Below are positions 17,124-26,603 of a stretch of DNA of 40,530 nucleotides, in pieces. The stretch is taken from NCBI GenBank assembly GCA_003164925.1, contig PLRV01000039.1, forward strand, positions 393-40,922. The letters run 5' to 3'. The notes beneath the pieces are model-generated. The model searched no databases and was not told where the DNA came from. It saw only the letters and a program-made list of their open reading frames with translations. How positions within the stretch are numbered: the first letter of the stretch is position 1; every line of letters begins with the position of its first letter. This stretch comes from Caulobacteraceae bacterium. Lineage in GTDB: Bacteria > Pseudomonadota > Alphaproteobacteria > Caulobacterales > Caulobacteraceae. Made by a program: the position numbers and the translations under genes.

Positions 17124-18510
17124 CCAACTTTGGCGGACCACCACCGCCCGCCTGACCGTGCTCTACAGCCTCGTGTTCGCCCTCGGAGTCGTGGCGCTGC
17201 TTGGCATGGTCTATCTGCAGTCGACCGTCTATCTGACGCGCCGCGTCGACGGTATTTTGCGGGTGGAGGCAAACGCCCTGGCGGCTTCGCCTCCCGCCGA
17301 GCTGCCCCGCCTGATCGATGACGCCCTCGCGCTCAACGGCGCCCAGATCAATATCTATGGCCTGTTTTCATCTGACGGGCGGCCGCTGGCCGGGAATTTG
17401 CGCGCCCTGCCGCCGCGATTGCAACCGGGCGGCCCACCGGTGGAAACGCCGCCCAGCCGCTCCTTTCCCGCCAACGCCCGACTGATCGCCCTGGCTCTGC
17501 CTTCCGGGCGGACTTTGGTGGTGGGGCGCGATGTGAACCAACTTCGGGAGATGCGCTCGATCATCGCCTCGGCCCTGGCCTGGACCGGTCCGTCGATCCT
17601 GCTGATCGGCCTGGGCCTGGGCGTGGCCTTCAGCATCGCTCCTTTGCGCCGGCTGCGCCTGATGCAGGCGGCGGCGCGGGACATCGCCGCCGGCGACCTG
17701 AAGCGCCGCATGCCCATCAGCCAGAACCGCGACGAGCTCGACATGTTCGCCTCGACCGTCAACTACATGATGGGCGAGGTCGAGCGGCTGATGACCGAGG
17801 TCAAAAGCGCCAGCGATACCATCGCTCACGACCTGCGCACGCCCTTGACCCGCGCCCGGGCCCAGCTGCATCGCCTGCAGCAGACCCGCGCCGGCCAGGA
17901 CGAGGACATCGACCGCATCATCGGCGAGATCGATTCGGTGCTGGCGCGATTTCGCGCCTTGCTGCGCATTTCGGAGCTTGAGGCGCGCGAACGGCGCGCC
18001 GGGTTCACCACCGTGGATCTGTCCGAGATCGCCCGACAGGCGGTCGACCTCTATCTGCCCCTGGCCGAGACGGAAGGGGTGCAGTTGCGGCTAAGGCCCA
18101 CGCGGCCGGTGCAGATCGAAGCCGATCCCAAGCTGCTGTTCGAGGCCGTCAGCAATCTCTTGGACAACGCCATCAAGTTCACTGCTCACCGCCCTGTCCC
18201 TCAGGAGCCGGCGCCCCAGGCCAAGGTCGAGGTTTCATTGGTCCTGGAGGGTCAAGTTCCCCAGATTGTCGTGCGCGACAACGGACCGGGGATTCCTGAA
18301 CGCGAGCGCTCGGCGGTGTTGCAGCGGTTTTATAGGGCGGAAGACAAACGCCTGATCGCCGGATCCGGCCTTGGTCTCAGCATCGTCGCTGCAATCATGC
18401 GCCTGCACAGGTTCACCCTGGAGTTTCACGATGCGGAGCCCGGCTTGAAAGCTGTAATCGTCTGCCATCCGCCGCATGAAGGCTCGGCAGAGGGGTTTCC
18501 TAAAACATAA
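17113..18510 (+). CDS. Membrane sensor histidine kinase, partner of the 16443 regulator
   Basis: A 465-residue inner-membrane kinase. TM1 is at about 13-35 and TM2 at about 153-175, enclosing a ~115-residue periplasmic sensor region that is Pro-rich and of no family I recognise. A HAMP domain follows (about 176-230). The dimerisation helix carries phospho-acceptor His239 in DTIAHDLRTPLTR. The ATP-binding domain has an N box with Asn352 (NLLDNAIKFT), a G1 box VRDNGPGIP (Asp389) and a G2 box GSGLGLSIV. All catalytic residues are present. The H-box AHDLRTPL is typical of OmpR-partner kinases. The signal is unknown; the RND genes start 113 bp downstream. Confidence 0.92.
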   Translation: MQLSQLWRTTTARLTVLYSLVFALGVVALLGMVYLQSTVYLTRRVDGILRVEANALAASPPAELPRLIDDALALNGAQINIYGLFSSDGRPLAGNLRALPPRLQPGGPPVETPPSRSFPANARLIALALPSGRTLVVGRDVNQLREMRSIIASALAWTGPSILLIGLGLGVAFSIAPLRRLRLMQAAARDIAAGDLKRRMPISQNRDELDMFASTVNYMMGEVERLMTEVKSASDTIAHDLRTPLTRARAQLHRLQQTRAGQDEDIDRIIGEIDSVLARFRALLRISELEARERRAGFTTVDLSEIARQAVDLYLPLAETEGVQLRLRPTRPVQIEADPKLLFEAVSNLLDNAIKFTAHRPVPQEPAPQAKVEVSLVLEGQVPQIVVRDNGPGIPERERSAVLQRFYRAEDKRLIAGSGLGLSIVAAIMRLHRFTLEFHDAEPGLKAVIVCHPPHEGSAEGFPKT

Positions 18511-18566
18511 TTTATTAGGGCGCCAACGGTGGATCGCATAATGGCGAAAACGAGTTTGGCCTTTTA

Positions 18567-18586
18567 GCCGCGAGCGTCATCGCGGC
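18567..18586. promoter_or_regulatory. Dyad GCCGCGA-N6-TCGCGGC ahead of the RND operon
   Basis: A perfect 7-bp inverted repeat with a 6-bp centre lies 37 bp upstream of the RND permease start and 56 bp after the kinase stop. It could be an operator or a weak terminator of the two-component operon; there is a TTTT just before it (18562-18565) but none after. Function is inferred from position. Confidence 0.35.
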
Positions 18587-18623
18587 GAGGACTGGTCCTC
18601 AAACCCACCGGGAGCGTATCGGA

Positions 18624-21600
18624 ATGCTGGGGATCGTTCGGCTTGCCCTGAGCCGGCCCTACACCTTCATCGTCCTGGCGATTCTGATCGTGATCGGTGG
18701 CCCGCTGGCCGCGATGAAGGCGCCGACGGACATATTCCCGGACATCAAGATTCCCGTCATAGCGGTGGTGTGGACCTACAACGGCCTGTCCCCGGACGAA
18801 ATGGCGGGGCGGGTGATGTACCCGTTCGAACGGGCCCTGCCGACCGCGGTCAACGACATTGAACACATCGAGAGCCAATCGCTGAGCGGCTTCGGCGTGG
18901 CCAAGATCTATTTCCAGCCCGGCGTGGACATCCGCACAGCGACCGCCCAGGTGACCTCCGTCTCCCAGACGGTGCTCAAGAGCATGCCGGCGGGCATCAC
19001 CCCCCCGCAGATCCTCAACTACAACGCCTCGACCGTGCCCATCCTGCAACTGGTGCTCGGCGGCCCCGGCCTATCGGAACAGCAGCTTTACGACCTGGGT
19101 CTGAACAGCCTGCGGCCGACGCTCACCTCGGTGCCCGGCGCATCCCTGCCCTCGCCCTACGGCGGCCGCGTACGACAGATCCAGATCGATCTGGACCCGG
19201 TCGCGCTGCAGTCCAAGGGCCTGTCGGCCGCCGATGTCGGCGCGGCCCTGGCGACCCAGCAGCAGATAACCCCGGTGGGAACGGCCAAGATCGGCGACTT
19301 CGAATATATCCTGAAGCTCAACGACAGCCCGACGGCCATAGCCGAGCTGAACGATCTGCCAGTCAAGACCGTCAACGGAACGACGATTTACATCCGCGAC
19401 ATCGGCCACGTGCGTGACGGCTCACCGCCGCAGCAGAACGTGGTGCGCATGAACGGCCGCCGCACCGTGTTGATGAGCGTACTCAAAAACGGATCGGCTT
19501 CCACCCTGGCCATCGTCCAGGGGGTCAAGGACCGCCTGCCTTATATCAAGCAACTCCTGCCGCCGCAGATGACTTTGGCCCTCCTGAACGACCAGTCGCT
19601 GTTCGTGAAGGCGGCCGTGTCAGGCGTGGTCAAGGAAGGCGTGATCGCCGCGACCCTGACCAGCCTGATGATCCTGCTGTTCCTCGGCAGCTGGCGTTCG
19701 ACCCTGATCATCGCCGTGTCCATCCCCCTGGCGGTGTTGTCGTCCATCACCGCCCTCTACGTCCTGGGCCAAACACTCAACATCATGACCCTGGGCGGCC
19801 TGTCCCTGGCGGTAGGCATCCTGGTCGACGACGCCACGGTGACCATCGAAAACATCAATTGGCACCTGGAGCAGGGCAAGGCGGTCAAGCCGGCGATCCT
19901 AGACGGCGCCAAGCAGATCGTGACCCCGGCTTTCGTCTCCCTGCTCTGCATCTGCATCGTGTTCGTGCCGATGTTCGTCCTGCCGGGCGTGGCGGGCTTC
20001 CTGTTCGTGCCCATGGCTGAAGCGGTGGTGTTCGCCATGATCGCCTCGTTCATTCTGTCGCGCACCCTGGTGCCGACCCTGGCCATGTACCTGCTGAAGC
20101 CGGATGGGGGGCATGGGGAGGCGCACCCTGAGTTCCTGATGGAAACGACGGGCCACAGCGCCGTGAATAAGCCCGCCAACCGCAATCCGCTGGTGCGCTT
20201 CCAACATGGCTTTGAGCTGCGCTTCGCCAGGATTCGCGAGGGCTACCGCACTCTGCTGGCGCTGGCTCTCGAGCGCTGGCGGGTATTCCTGCCCGGGTTT
20301 CTCGGCTTCGTGCTGCTGTCGTTCGCACTGGGCCCGTTCGTGGGGAGCAACTTCTTCCCCAGCGTGGACTCCGGCGCGATGGTGCTGCACGTGCGCGCGC
20401 CGGTCGGAACAACGCTGGAACAAGCGGCCGCGCACTTTGATCACGTGGAGCAGGCGATCCGCGCGGTCATCCCGGCCGATCAGCTTCGGTCGATCGTGGA
20501 CAATATCGGCTTGCCGGTCAGCGGCACTAACTTGGCTTACAGCAACACCGGCGACATCGGCCCCGAGGATGGCGACATCTATATCACGCTGTCCGAGCAT
20601 CACCGGGCCACGGCCGACTATGTGCGGACCCTGCGCCAGACCCTTCCGCGGCAGTTTCCCGGCTCGACCTTCGCCTTCCTGCCCGCCGACATCATCAGCC
20701 AGATTCTGAACTTCGGCGCCCCGGCCCCTATCGACATCGCCATCGCCGGTCCCGACCGGGCGGCCAGCGAGGCTTACGCCGATCGGCTCATGCGCCGGCT
20801 CAAGCTGATCCCCGGCCTGGCGGACGCCCGCCTGCAGCAGTCCAGCCGTTATCCGCAGTTCGATGTGGACGTGAACCGCACCCTGGCGGCGGAGCTGGGC
20901 GTCACCGAGCAGAATGTCACGAACAGCATGACCACCACCTTATCGGGCAGCCTGCAACAAGCGCCGGCGTTCTGGCTAAATCCTAAGAACGGGGTGTCCT
21001 ACCCCATCGTGCTGCAGACCCCGCAGCAGGATGAGCTGTCCCTGTCGGCGGTGCGGAACATCCCGATCACGTCGTCTCGGACCGCTGATCTGCAGGTCCT
21101 CGGCGCCCTGGCCACCCTCCGCCGGACCCAAGCCGACGCCGTGGTTTCCCACTACGATCTGCTGAATTCCCTCGATATTTTCGCCACGACGCAGGATCGC
21201 GATCTCGGCGGCGTCGCCGCGGACGTGCAAAAAGCGATCAAGGACACCACCAAGGACCTGCCCAAGGGCGCCGAAGTGACCTTGCGCGGCCAGGTGCAGA
21301 CCATGAACACGGCCTTCTCGGGCCTGGGCTTCGGCCTCTTGGCCGCGGTGGTGCTGATCTACCTGCTGATCGTGGTCAACTTCCAGTCCTGGGTCGATCC
21401 GTTCGTGATCATCACCGCCCTGCCCGCGGCCCTGGCCGGCATCGTGTGGATGCTCTTCGCCACCGGCACGCCGCTTTCGGTTCCGGCCCTGACCGGCGCG
21501 ATCATGTGCATGGGGGTAGCCACGGCCAATTCGATCCTCGTGGTGAGCTTCGCGCGCGAGCGGCTTGCGGAGACGGGCGACGCCGTCGTGGCCGCGATGG

Positions 21601-21854
21601 AAGCCGGCTTCACGCGCTTCCGTCCCGTGCTGATGACGGCCCTGGCCATGATCATCGGTATGGCGCCCATGGCGCTGGGCCTGGGCGAAGGCGGCGAGCA
21701 GAACGCGCCGCTCGGCCGCGCCGTGATCGGCGGGCTGATCTTCGCCACCGTGGCGACCCTTATGTTCGTGCCCGTGGTGTTCAGCCTGGCCCACGCCCGC
21801 GACGCCAAGGCCCCCGATACAGAACCCGCCCAGTTGGGAGAAGTCTATGCATAG
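18624..21854 (+). CDS. RND efflux pump, inner-membrane permease subunit
   Basis: A 1076-residue trimeric proton-driven exporter of the AcrB superfamily. The typical N-terminus (RPYTFIVLAILIVIGG) and porter-domain start (PTDIFPDIKIPVI) are present, followed by TM blocks around 330-480 and 870-1060. TM4 keeps the paired acids, Asp402-Asp403 in GILVDDATVTIEN. At the position of the AcrB TM10 lysine (Lys940) there is Ala968 in MGVATANSILVVSF, so the proton relay differs from AcrB. Length is slightly above AcrB. It leads a three-gene operon, overlapping the adaptor gene by 8 bp. The order permease-adaptor-outer membrane factor is typical of many proteobacterial HAE-type pumps. The substrate is unknown. 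Confidence 0.95.
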   Translation: MLGIVRLALSRPYTFIVLAILIVIGGPLAAMKAPTDIFPDIKIPVIAVVWTYNGLSPDEMAGRVMYPFERALPTAVNDIEHIESQSLSGFGVAKIYFQPGVDIRTATAQVTSVSQTVLKSMPAGITPPQILNYNASTVPILQLVLGGPGLSEQQLYDLGLNSLRPTLTSVPGASLPSPYGGRVRQIQIDLDPVALQSKGLSAADVGAALATQQQITPVGTAKIGDFEYILKLNDSPTAIAELNDLPVKTVNGTTIYIRDIGHVRDGSPPQQNVVRMNGRRTVLMSVLKNGSASTLAIVQGVKDRLPYIKQLLPPQMTLALLNDQSLFVKAAVSGVVKEGVIAATLTSLMILLFLGSWRSTLIIAVSIPLAVLSSITALYVLGQTLNIMTLGGLSLAVGILVDDATVTIENINWHLEQGKAVKPAILDGAKQIVTPAFVSLLCICIVFVPMFVLPGVAGFLFVPMAEAVVFAMIASFILSRTLVPTLAMYLLKPDGGHGEAHPEFLMETTGHSAVNKPANRNPLVRFQHGFELRFARIREGYRTLLALALERWRVFLPGFLGFVLLSFALGPFVGSNFFPSVDSGAMVLHVRAPVGTTLEQAAAHFDHVEQAIRAVIPADQLRSIVDNIGLPVSGTNLAYSNTGDIGPEDGDIYITLSEHHRATADYVRTLRQTLPRQFPGSTFAFLPADIISQILNFGAPAPIDIAIAGPDRAASEAYADRLMRRLKLIPGLADARLQQSSRYPQFDVDVNRTLAAELGVTEQNVTNSMTTTLSGSLQQAPAFWLNPKNGVSYPIVLQTPQQDELSLSAVRNIPITSSRTADLQVLGALATLRRTQADAVVSHYDLLNSLDIFATTQDRDLGGVAADVQKAIKDTTKDLPKGAEVTLRGQVQTMNTAFSGLGFGLLAAVVLIYLLIVVNFQSWVDPFVIITALPAALAGIVWMLFATGTPLSVPALTGAIMCMGVATANSILVVSFARERLAETGDAVVAAMEAGFTRFRPVLMTALAMIIGMAPMALGLGEGGEQNAPLGRAVIGGLIFATVATLMFVPVVFSLAHARDAKAPDTEPAQLGEVYA

Positions 21855-23025
21855 CAGCCGGGAAGCCCTGGCCTACAGGCCGCCCAAGTGGCTCAGGCCC
21901 TCGGCCTTCGTCGCCCTGGCCCTCGCCGTGCTGATCGTGGCCGCGGGCCTGATCAGCCGCGGGCTGCAGAGCCACAGCCTGAAAGCGCAGACCATCGCGG
22001 ACGCTACGCCGACGGTGGACGTGATCTCGCCCAAAGCCGCCCCGCAAAACGAAGGCCTGACCCTGCCGGGCCAGGTCGACGCCAACTATAACGCCGTGAT
22101 CCACGCCCGGGTGTCGGGCTACCTCAATCGCTGGTGGGTCGACATCGGCGCTCATGTGAAAAAAGGCCAGCTGCTGGCCGACATCGACACGCCCGAGCTC
22201 GATCAACAGCTGGAGCAGGCCAAGGCCAACCTCGCCACCGCCATGGCCAACGAAAGCCTGGCCAAGACCACAGCCGAGCGCTGGACCAGCCTTTTGGCGC
22301 GCGACGCGGTGTCCAAACAGGAAACGGACGAGAAGAACGGCGACTACTTGGCCAAGGCCGCCCTGGTGCAGGCGTCCAAGGCCGACGTCGATCGCCTGAA
22401 CGCCCTGGAATCCTTCAAGCGCATCGTGGCGCCTTTCGACGGCGTCGTGACGGCGCGCAACACCGATATCGGCGCGCTGATCGCGGCGGGCAATCCGTCC
22501 GATCCGGGCCTGTTCACCGTCGCGGACGTGCATCAGCTGCGCATCTACGTGCACGTGCCCCAGGCCTATTCCGCCCAGATCAAACTGGGGTCGCCCGTGG
22601 CCTTGACCGTGCCGGAATATCCGGATCGCGTCTTCCAAGCCACGATCTCCACCACCTCCGGGGCCATCGGCGCCCAATCCGGGGCTATCCTGGTGGAGTT
22701 GTCGCTGGATAACGCAGACAACGCCCTGAAACCCGGCGAATACACCCAGGCTCGTTTCGCCTTGCCGCCGGCCCCAAACGTGGTGACCCTGCCCGCTAGC
22801 GCCCTTATGCTGCGCCCTACCGGCATGACCGTGGCGGTGTTGGGGCCCGATAGCCGCGTTCAACTCAGGACGGTGAAGATCCAGCAGGATCTGGGCGCCA
22901 CGGTCGACATAGCCTCGGGCGTCGGCCCAAGCGACAGGGTGATCGACAGTCCGCCGGATTCGCTGGAGGACGGCCAACCGGTCAAGATCAGCCACCCTGC
23001 GGCCGCGGCGAAACAGGAAGGCTGA
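21847..23025 (+). CDS. RND periplasmic adaptor (membrane fusion protein)
   Basis: A 392-residue adaptor linking the permease to the outer-membrane channel. An N-terminal anchor helix is at about 19-38 (SAFVALALAVLIVAAGLI). Lipoyl half-motifs follow (VIHARVSGYLNRWWVDIGAHV then KKGQLLADIDTPEL), a short hairpin (EQAKANLATAMANESLAKTT), the second lipoyl half (IVAPFDGVVTARNTDIGALI) and beta-barrel and proximal domains ending at VIDSPPDSLEDGQPVKI. There is no lipobox, so it is anchored by the uncleaved helix or signal. The start overlaps the permease stop by 8 bp and the stop is 3 bp before the next gene, showing translational coupling. Confidence 0.94.
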   Translation: MHSSREALAYRPPKWLRPSAFVALALAVLIVAAGLISRGLQSHSLKAQTIADATPTVDVISPKAAPQNEGLTLPGQVDANYNAVIHARVSGYLNRWWVDIGAHVKKGQLLADIDTPELDQQLEQAKANLATAMANESLAKTTAERWTSLLARDAVSKQETDEKNGDYLAKAALVQASKADVDRLNALESFKRIVAPFDGVVTARNTDIGALIAAGNPSDPGLFTVADVHQLRIYVHVPQAYSAQIKLGSPVALTVPEYPDRVFQATISTTSGAIGAQSGAILVELSLDNADNALKPGEYTQARFALPPAPNVVTLPASALMLRPTGMTVAVLGPDSRVQLRTVKIQQDLGATVDIASGVGPSDRVIDSPPDSLEDGQPVKISHPAAAAKQEG

Positions 23026-23028
23026 GCC

Positions 23029-24534
23029 ATGCGTCCCCGCCTCGCGCGCTTCGCCCCGGCCCTGGATCTGATCGCCCTGGCTCCAATCGCCCTCGCCGCC
23101 CTCGGCCTGGGCGCCTGCTCCTTCGCGCCCGTCTATCACAAGCCCGACTTGACCCTGCCGGCGGCATTCAAGGAAGCCAGCCTCAAGGACGCCGGACCTT
23201 GGGCCCCGGCGACCCCGGCTGATGACATCCTGCAAAGAGGCGACTGGTGGAAAGCCTACGGCGACCCTCTGCTCGACAAGCTGGAGGGCCAGCTCAACAA
23301 CGCCAATCCCACCTTGGCGGAGGCTGTGGCGCGCTACGATCAGGCCCGCGCCCTGACGGGCGAGGCCAGCGCCGCTTTGTTCCCCGCTCTCGGCGTCGCC
23401 GCCAACCCAACCACCAATCGGGAATCAGACGAGCGGCCGACCCGCACGCCCGGGACGGGGCCGAACCAGTACGACGCCAACTCCCTGTACCTCGCCTCCA
23501 ACTATGAAATCGACTTTTGGGGGCGCATCCGCAATCTGGTCGCCGAAGGCAAGGCCCAGGCCCAGGCTAGCGCCGCGGACCTGGCCACAGTCCGCCTAAG
23601 CCTCGAAACAGAACTGGCCGACGACTACATCCAACTGCGCGCCCTGGATGCCCAGGCGGCAGTGCTGAACGACAGCGTGCAGGCCTACCGGCGGGCCCTA
23701 CAACTCACCCAGGACCGCTATGAAGGCGGGGCCAGCACCAAGCTCGATGTTACCCGGGCGCAAACCCAATTGGCCTCCACTCAAGCCCAGGCCGAAGACG
23801 TCGCGGGCCGCAGAGCGGGCTATGAACATGCCATGGCCACTCTGGCGGGACAGACCGCCTCCAGCCTGCCCATCCCGCCGGGAACCCTAAACCTGACTTT
23901 GCCGACGGTTCCGGCAGGGACGCCCTCCACTCTGCTGCAGCGCCGGCCCGATGTGGCCGCCGCCGAGCGCCGCGCCGCCGCCGCCAACGCCCAGATCGGC
24001 GTTGCCCGCGCCGCCTTCTTCCCGGTGATCAGCCTCGGAGCCCTGCTCGGCTACCAGAACGCCGGTCAGGCCGGCCTCATCAGCGCGGGCAACACCTACT
24101 GGACCTTGGGTCCCTCGGCGGCCTTGACCCTGTTCGACGGCGGCTATCGCCGGGCCGCGGACGCCGTGGCCAAAGCCCAGTTCCAGCAGGCCAGCGCAGC
24201 CTACCGCGCCCAGGTGCTGCAGGCCTTCCAGGACGTTGAGGACAATCTGGCGCTGCTCAATCATCTGTCCGCTGAGAGCGATGAGCAGAACGCAGCCGTG
24301 CAGGCCGCCACTCAGACCGAGAACCTCGCGCTGATCCGTTATCGCGAAGGGGCGGTCAACTACCTGGAGGTGGTCACCGCTCAGGAGGCCGATCTGCAGG
24401 CCAAGCAGGCGGCCCTCAGCGTCCAGGCGCGCCGGCTGCAGACCAGCGTAGGGCTGATCAAAGCCTTGGGCGGCGGCTGGGACGATGCGCAGATACCCAA
24501 GCCGCCTTCGGTGACGGCGTTCCTGCTTCCCTAA
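23029..24534 (+). CDS. NodT-family outer-membrane efflux lipoprotein
   Basis: A 501-residue TolC-like outer-membrane factor. The N-terminus is hydrophobic and ends in a lipobox (GLGAC, Cys30), followed by the NodT-type [11 protein letters not shown]. Two repeated outer-membrane efflux domains follow. Diagnostic stretches are [20 protein letters not shown] in the first half and a second-repeat [38 protein letters not shown] and [15 protein letters not shown] are conserved in NodT proteins. It forms the exit duct for the pump encoded just upstream (3-bp gap after the adaptor). Its last 4 bp overlap the end of a small convergent gene. Confidence 0.95.
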   Translation: MRPRLARFAPALDLIALAPIALAALGLGACSFAPVYHKPDLTLPAAFKEASLKDAGPWAPATPADDILQRGDWWKAYGDPLLDKLEGQLNNANPTLAEAVARYDQARALTGEASAALFPALGVAANPTTNRESDERPTRTPGTGPNQYDANSLYLASNYEIDFWGRIRNLVAEGKAQAQASAADLATVRLSLETELADDYIQLRALDAQAAVLNDSVQAYRRALQLTQDRYEGGASTKLDVTRAQTQLASTQAQAEDVAGRRAGYEHAMATLAGQTASSLPIPPGTLNLTLPTVPAGTPSTLLQRRPDVAAAERRAAAANAQIGVARAAFFPVISLGALLGYQNAGQAGLISAGNTYWTLGPSAALTLFDGGYRRAADAVAKAQFQQASAAYRAQVLQAFQDVEDNLALLNHLSAESDEQNAAVQAATQTENLALIRYREGAVNYLEVVTAQEADLQAKQAALSVQARRLQTSVGLIKALGGGWDDAQIPKPPSVTAFLLP

Positions 24535-24734
24535 TTGTCAGCGTCGGGCAGGGCGGTCCAGGCGAAGGCCACGTCGCCGTTGGCCCCGACCTCGCCGGCG
24601 GAGGACTCAAGGACCCATCCGTCCTTGGTCCATCGCGCGACAAACACCGACACCTGGCCGCTCAAGGGCGACCGGAAGGCGACCACCAGCAAGGAGCCGT
24701 CGCGCGGCGCTAAATCGATCGGTTTCCAGGTCAT
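24531..24734 (-). CDS. Small DUF551-like protein
   Basis: A 67-residue protein beginning [20 protein letters not shown] and ending near [12 protein letters not shown]. The pattern WxPIxxAPRDG ... [12 protein letters not shown] ... WTALP is that of the short tryptophan-rich DUF551-like family common in bacteria and phages, whose function is unknown. No signal peptide or membrane segment is present. The stop overlaps the end of the convergent outer-membrane factor gene by 4 bp, and it diverges from the copper chaperone gene with 140 bp between them. Confidence 0.65.
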   Translation of the reverse strand: MTWKPIDLAPRDGSLLVVAFRSPLSGQVSVFVARWTKDGWVLESSAGEVGANGDVAFAWTALPDADN

Positions 24735-24874
24735 CTACTGTTTCTCCCGGTGTTCTGGTCCCACAGTAATGCAAAACACGCGGGGACGCGCCATAGGCCG
24801 TTGGAACGGTGCTTGAGGCGAGCCGAAAGCGCGGGCATGGTGCGCAAAACCGCCCTTAAGCCGACAGGCATTTC

Positions 24875-25351
24875 ATGACTCCGCGCCTCATCCTCGTCGC
24901 CGCCCTGTGCGCCCTCAGCGTGGCCCCGGCCGCGCTTGCGGCCGACCCGACGATCAAGATCGTGCATCCCTGGTCGCGGCCCACGCCGCCGTCCGCGCCC
25001 ACCGCCGTGGGCTATCTCACCATCGTCAATAGCGGCGCCCAGCCTGACCGGCTCATCGACGTATCCAGCCCCGCGGCTGAGAAGGTGGAACTCCACGCCA
25101 TGTCGATGACCGGAGGCGTCATGCGCATGCGCCCGGTGGAGGGCGGCCTGCCGATCCCGCCCGGAGCATCGGTCAGCCTGGATCCCGATGGAAACCATCT
25201 GATGTTCATCGGGCTGAAGCATCCCTTCGCCGCCGGCGAGCGCATTCCCGTGACGCTGAACTTTGAACACGGGGGCCCTACGCGCACGGCGCTCAGCGTG
25301 GAAGCGCCTGCGGGCGCCATGCCGGCGATGCCGGGCATGAACATGCACTGA
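24875..25351 (+). CDS. Periplasmic copper chaperone PCu(A)C
   Basis: A 158-residue secreted copper-binding protein that helps deliver Cu(I), classically to the CuA site of cytochrome oxidase. A signal peptide is followed by cleavage after ALA (about residue 22). The core begins IVHPWSRPTPPSAPTAVGYL. Likely Cu ligands are His74 (VELHAMSM), Met83/Met85 (GVMRMRPV), His108 and Met110 (GNHLMF), close to the family motif H(M)X10MX21HXM. The tail MPAMPGMNMH is a Met/His-rich extension that could bind more copper. No other copper gene (SCO, copC) is adjacent, so its client is not evident. Confidence 0.92.
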   Translation: MTPRLILVAALCALSVAPAALAADPTIKIVHPWSRPTPPSAPTAVGYLTIVNSGAQPDRLIDVSSPAAEKVELHAMSMTGGVMRMRPVEGGLPIPPGASVSLDPDGNHLMFIGLKHPFAAGERIPVTLNFEHGGPTRTALSVEAPAGAMPAMPGMNMH

Positions 25352-25490
25352 GGCGAAAAAGCAACACACCCCATTAAATACGCTCGGATGTCTTTGTGAC
25401 TGCCTGGGAATAACAGCGTTAATACCTATATCACGCCTGGCCCCGAATATAGGCTGGCGCAGACAGGTTTAGGCCGAATCGCCTAAATGC

Positions 25491-25547
25491 TGAATCGCGC
25501 TCTAGATTGAAATATGTTGAGCAGGATTTGGGCTTCAAGATGAAGCC
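25491..25547 (+). repeat. Dispersed intergenic repeat, copy 1
   Basis: These 57 bases match the reverse complement of 30933-30989 without gaps at 47 of 57 positions by my count. Both end with the perfect palindromic block GGCTTCAAGATGAAGCC (here 25531-25547). To the left, GTTTAGGCCGAATCGCCTAAA (25467-25487; a dyad) continues the element and resembles the TTTAGGCGG end of the repeat at 40506. It lies between the copper chaperone gene and infA and has no coding content. Confidence 0.75.
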
Positions 25548-25697
25548 CTCTGGCTCCAGGTGAACGGATAGGCGCACGCCCATGAACTTCTTGGCAGACA
25601 TCGCTGGGGCCTGCGGACTGATCGTCCTATGCGCCATGACCCTTAAGGGCTTGATCCGCAACCGTTGACATCGCGCTGCGACGGCCGCGCGCTTGGA

Positions 25698-25741
25698 AAA
25701 ACAAAAGCCTTCCCGGAGATGTCCGAGAAGGCTTTTGTTTT
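25698..25741 (-). terminator. Intrinsic terminator of infA (bidirectional form)
   Basis: AAAACAAAAGCCTTC (25698-25712) and GAAGGCTTTTGTTTT (25727-25741) are perfect complements with a short GC-rich extension (CCGG/TCCG) toward the loop. Read in the infA direction the hairpin is followed by a T-rich tract. It begins 14 bp after the infA stop. Confidence 0.88.
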
Positions 25742-25754
25742 ATAACGAGCGTTC

Positions 25755-26033
25755 TTATCGCCTGCGAAATTGCGGGCGAGCGCCGGGCGCGCGGGGAGGC
25801 CCGCCGCCTTCGGTCTTGTGCCGGAAAGTGATCCGTCCCTTGGACAGGTCATACGGCGTCATCTCGACGGTGACGCGATCGCCCACCAGGGTTTTGATCT
25901 TGTTCCGCCGCATCTTCCCCGCCGTATAGGCGAGAACCATATGGTCATTATCGAGCTTCACCCGATACCGACCTTCAGGGAGAAGCTCGGTAACGGTTCC
26001 TTCGAACTCGAGGAACTCTTCTTTCTCGGCCAT
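25755..26033 (-). CDS. infA: Translation initiation factor IF-1
   Basis: A 92-residue S1/OB-fold protein that binds the ribosomal A site during initiation. The core is typical: [20 protein letters not shown], then [28 protein letters not shown] replaced by NKIKTLVGD, and [18 protein letters not shown]. The last ~17 residues form a Gly/Pro/Arg-rich tail ([17 protein letters not shown]) longer than in E. coli (72 residues in total), as in many alphaproteobacteria. It lies 14 bp downstream of the csp gene on the same strand and ends in a strong terminator, so the two are probably one transcript. Confidence 0.97.
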   Translation of the reverse strand: MAEKEEFLEFEGTVTELLPEGRYRVKLDNDHMVLAYTAGKMRRNKIKTLVGDRVTVEMTPYDLSKGRITFRHKTEGGGPPRAPGARPQFRRR

Positions 26034-26047
26034 CGACGCTCCAGATT

Positions 26048-26257
26048 CTACAGCGAGCGCAAGCTGCCCGCGGAGAGCTTGCCGCTCTTACGGTCGTACT
26101 CAAGCTCATAGCTCAGTTTTTGGCCGTCCTTCAGACTGCCGATGCCGGCGCTCTCAACCGCGGAGATGTGCACGAACACATCCGAACTGCCGTCCTCGGG
26201 CTGGATGAAGCCATAGCCTTTCGTGGTGTTAAACCACTTCACAGTTCCTGTCGCCAT
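26048..26257 (-). CDS. Cold-shock domain protein (CspA family)
   Basis: A 69-residue single cold-shock domain that binds single-stranded nucleic acid. RNP1 KGYGFI and RNP2 VFVHI are intact, within [20 protein letters not shown] and [13 protein letters not shown]. The ATG at 26257 is preferred over the in-frame GTG at 26266 because GAGG lies at the right distance upstream of it and the family begins at this Met. The 346-bp region upstream could hold a regulated leader. Proximity to infA (14 bp) suggests co-transcription, joining two small RNA-binding translation proteins. Confidence 0.95.
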   Translation of the reverse strand: MATGTVKWFNTTKGYGFIQPEDGSSDVFVHISAVESAGIGSLKDGQKLSYELEYDRKSGKLSAGSLRSL

Positions 26258-26603
26258 CAGGCGCACCTCATATTAAAAACCGCGCAGAAGTCAGTCCTCG
26301 GCTGCGCATCAAATTCGGAGATCGGGGGGCAGGTCCGGGCTCAACCGAAATCGAGCGTAGAAAAGCGGCCGAACCGTGCAGAATTCGATGCCGGGGAATA
26401 TGGACAGATCGGCAATAAAAGCAACCGCGCGCGTGCAGACGCCTGTGCCTCGGCGGCGATGCGCGGTAACCGGTAGCCAAGCGCTCCGGCCGCTCCATTG
26501 CGGATGAAAGCGGGCCCGCGACCTGACCGGCGAAGACTGAAATCTTCACACCATTTTTGTCAGCTATAGGACACCGATTGGCCGGGGGCGCCTGGAGCCG
26601 AGC
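26258..26603. other. Divergent promoter region between csp and the RcnB-like gene
   Basis: No coding frame here has a start signal or family content. It must contain the promoter and long leader of the csp-infA unit (minus) and the promoter of the plus-strand gene at 26604. I could not identify boxes with confidence. Confidence 0.4.

Noticed and set aside
25582-25668. 28-codon frame encoding a short hydrophobic peptide (MNFLADIAGACGLIVL)
   Set aside because: The ribosome-binding site is weak and it lies directly after a repeat; too little support to call a gene.
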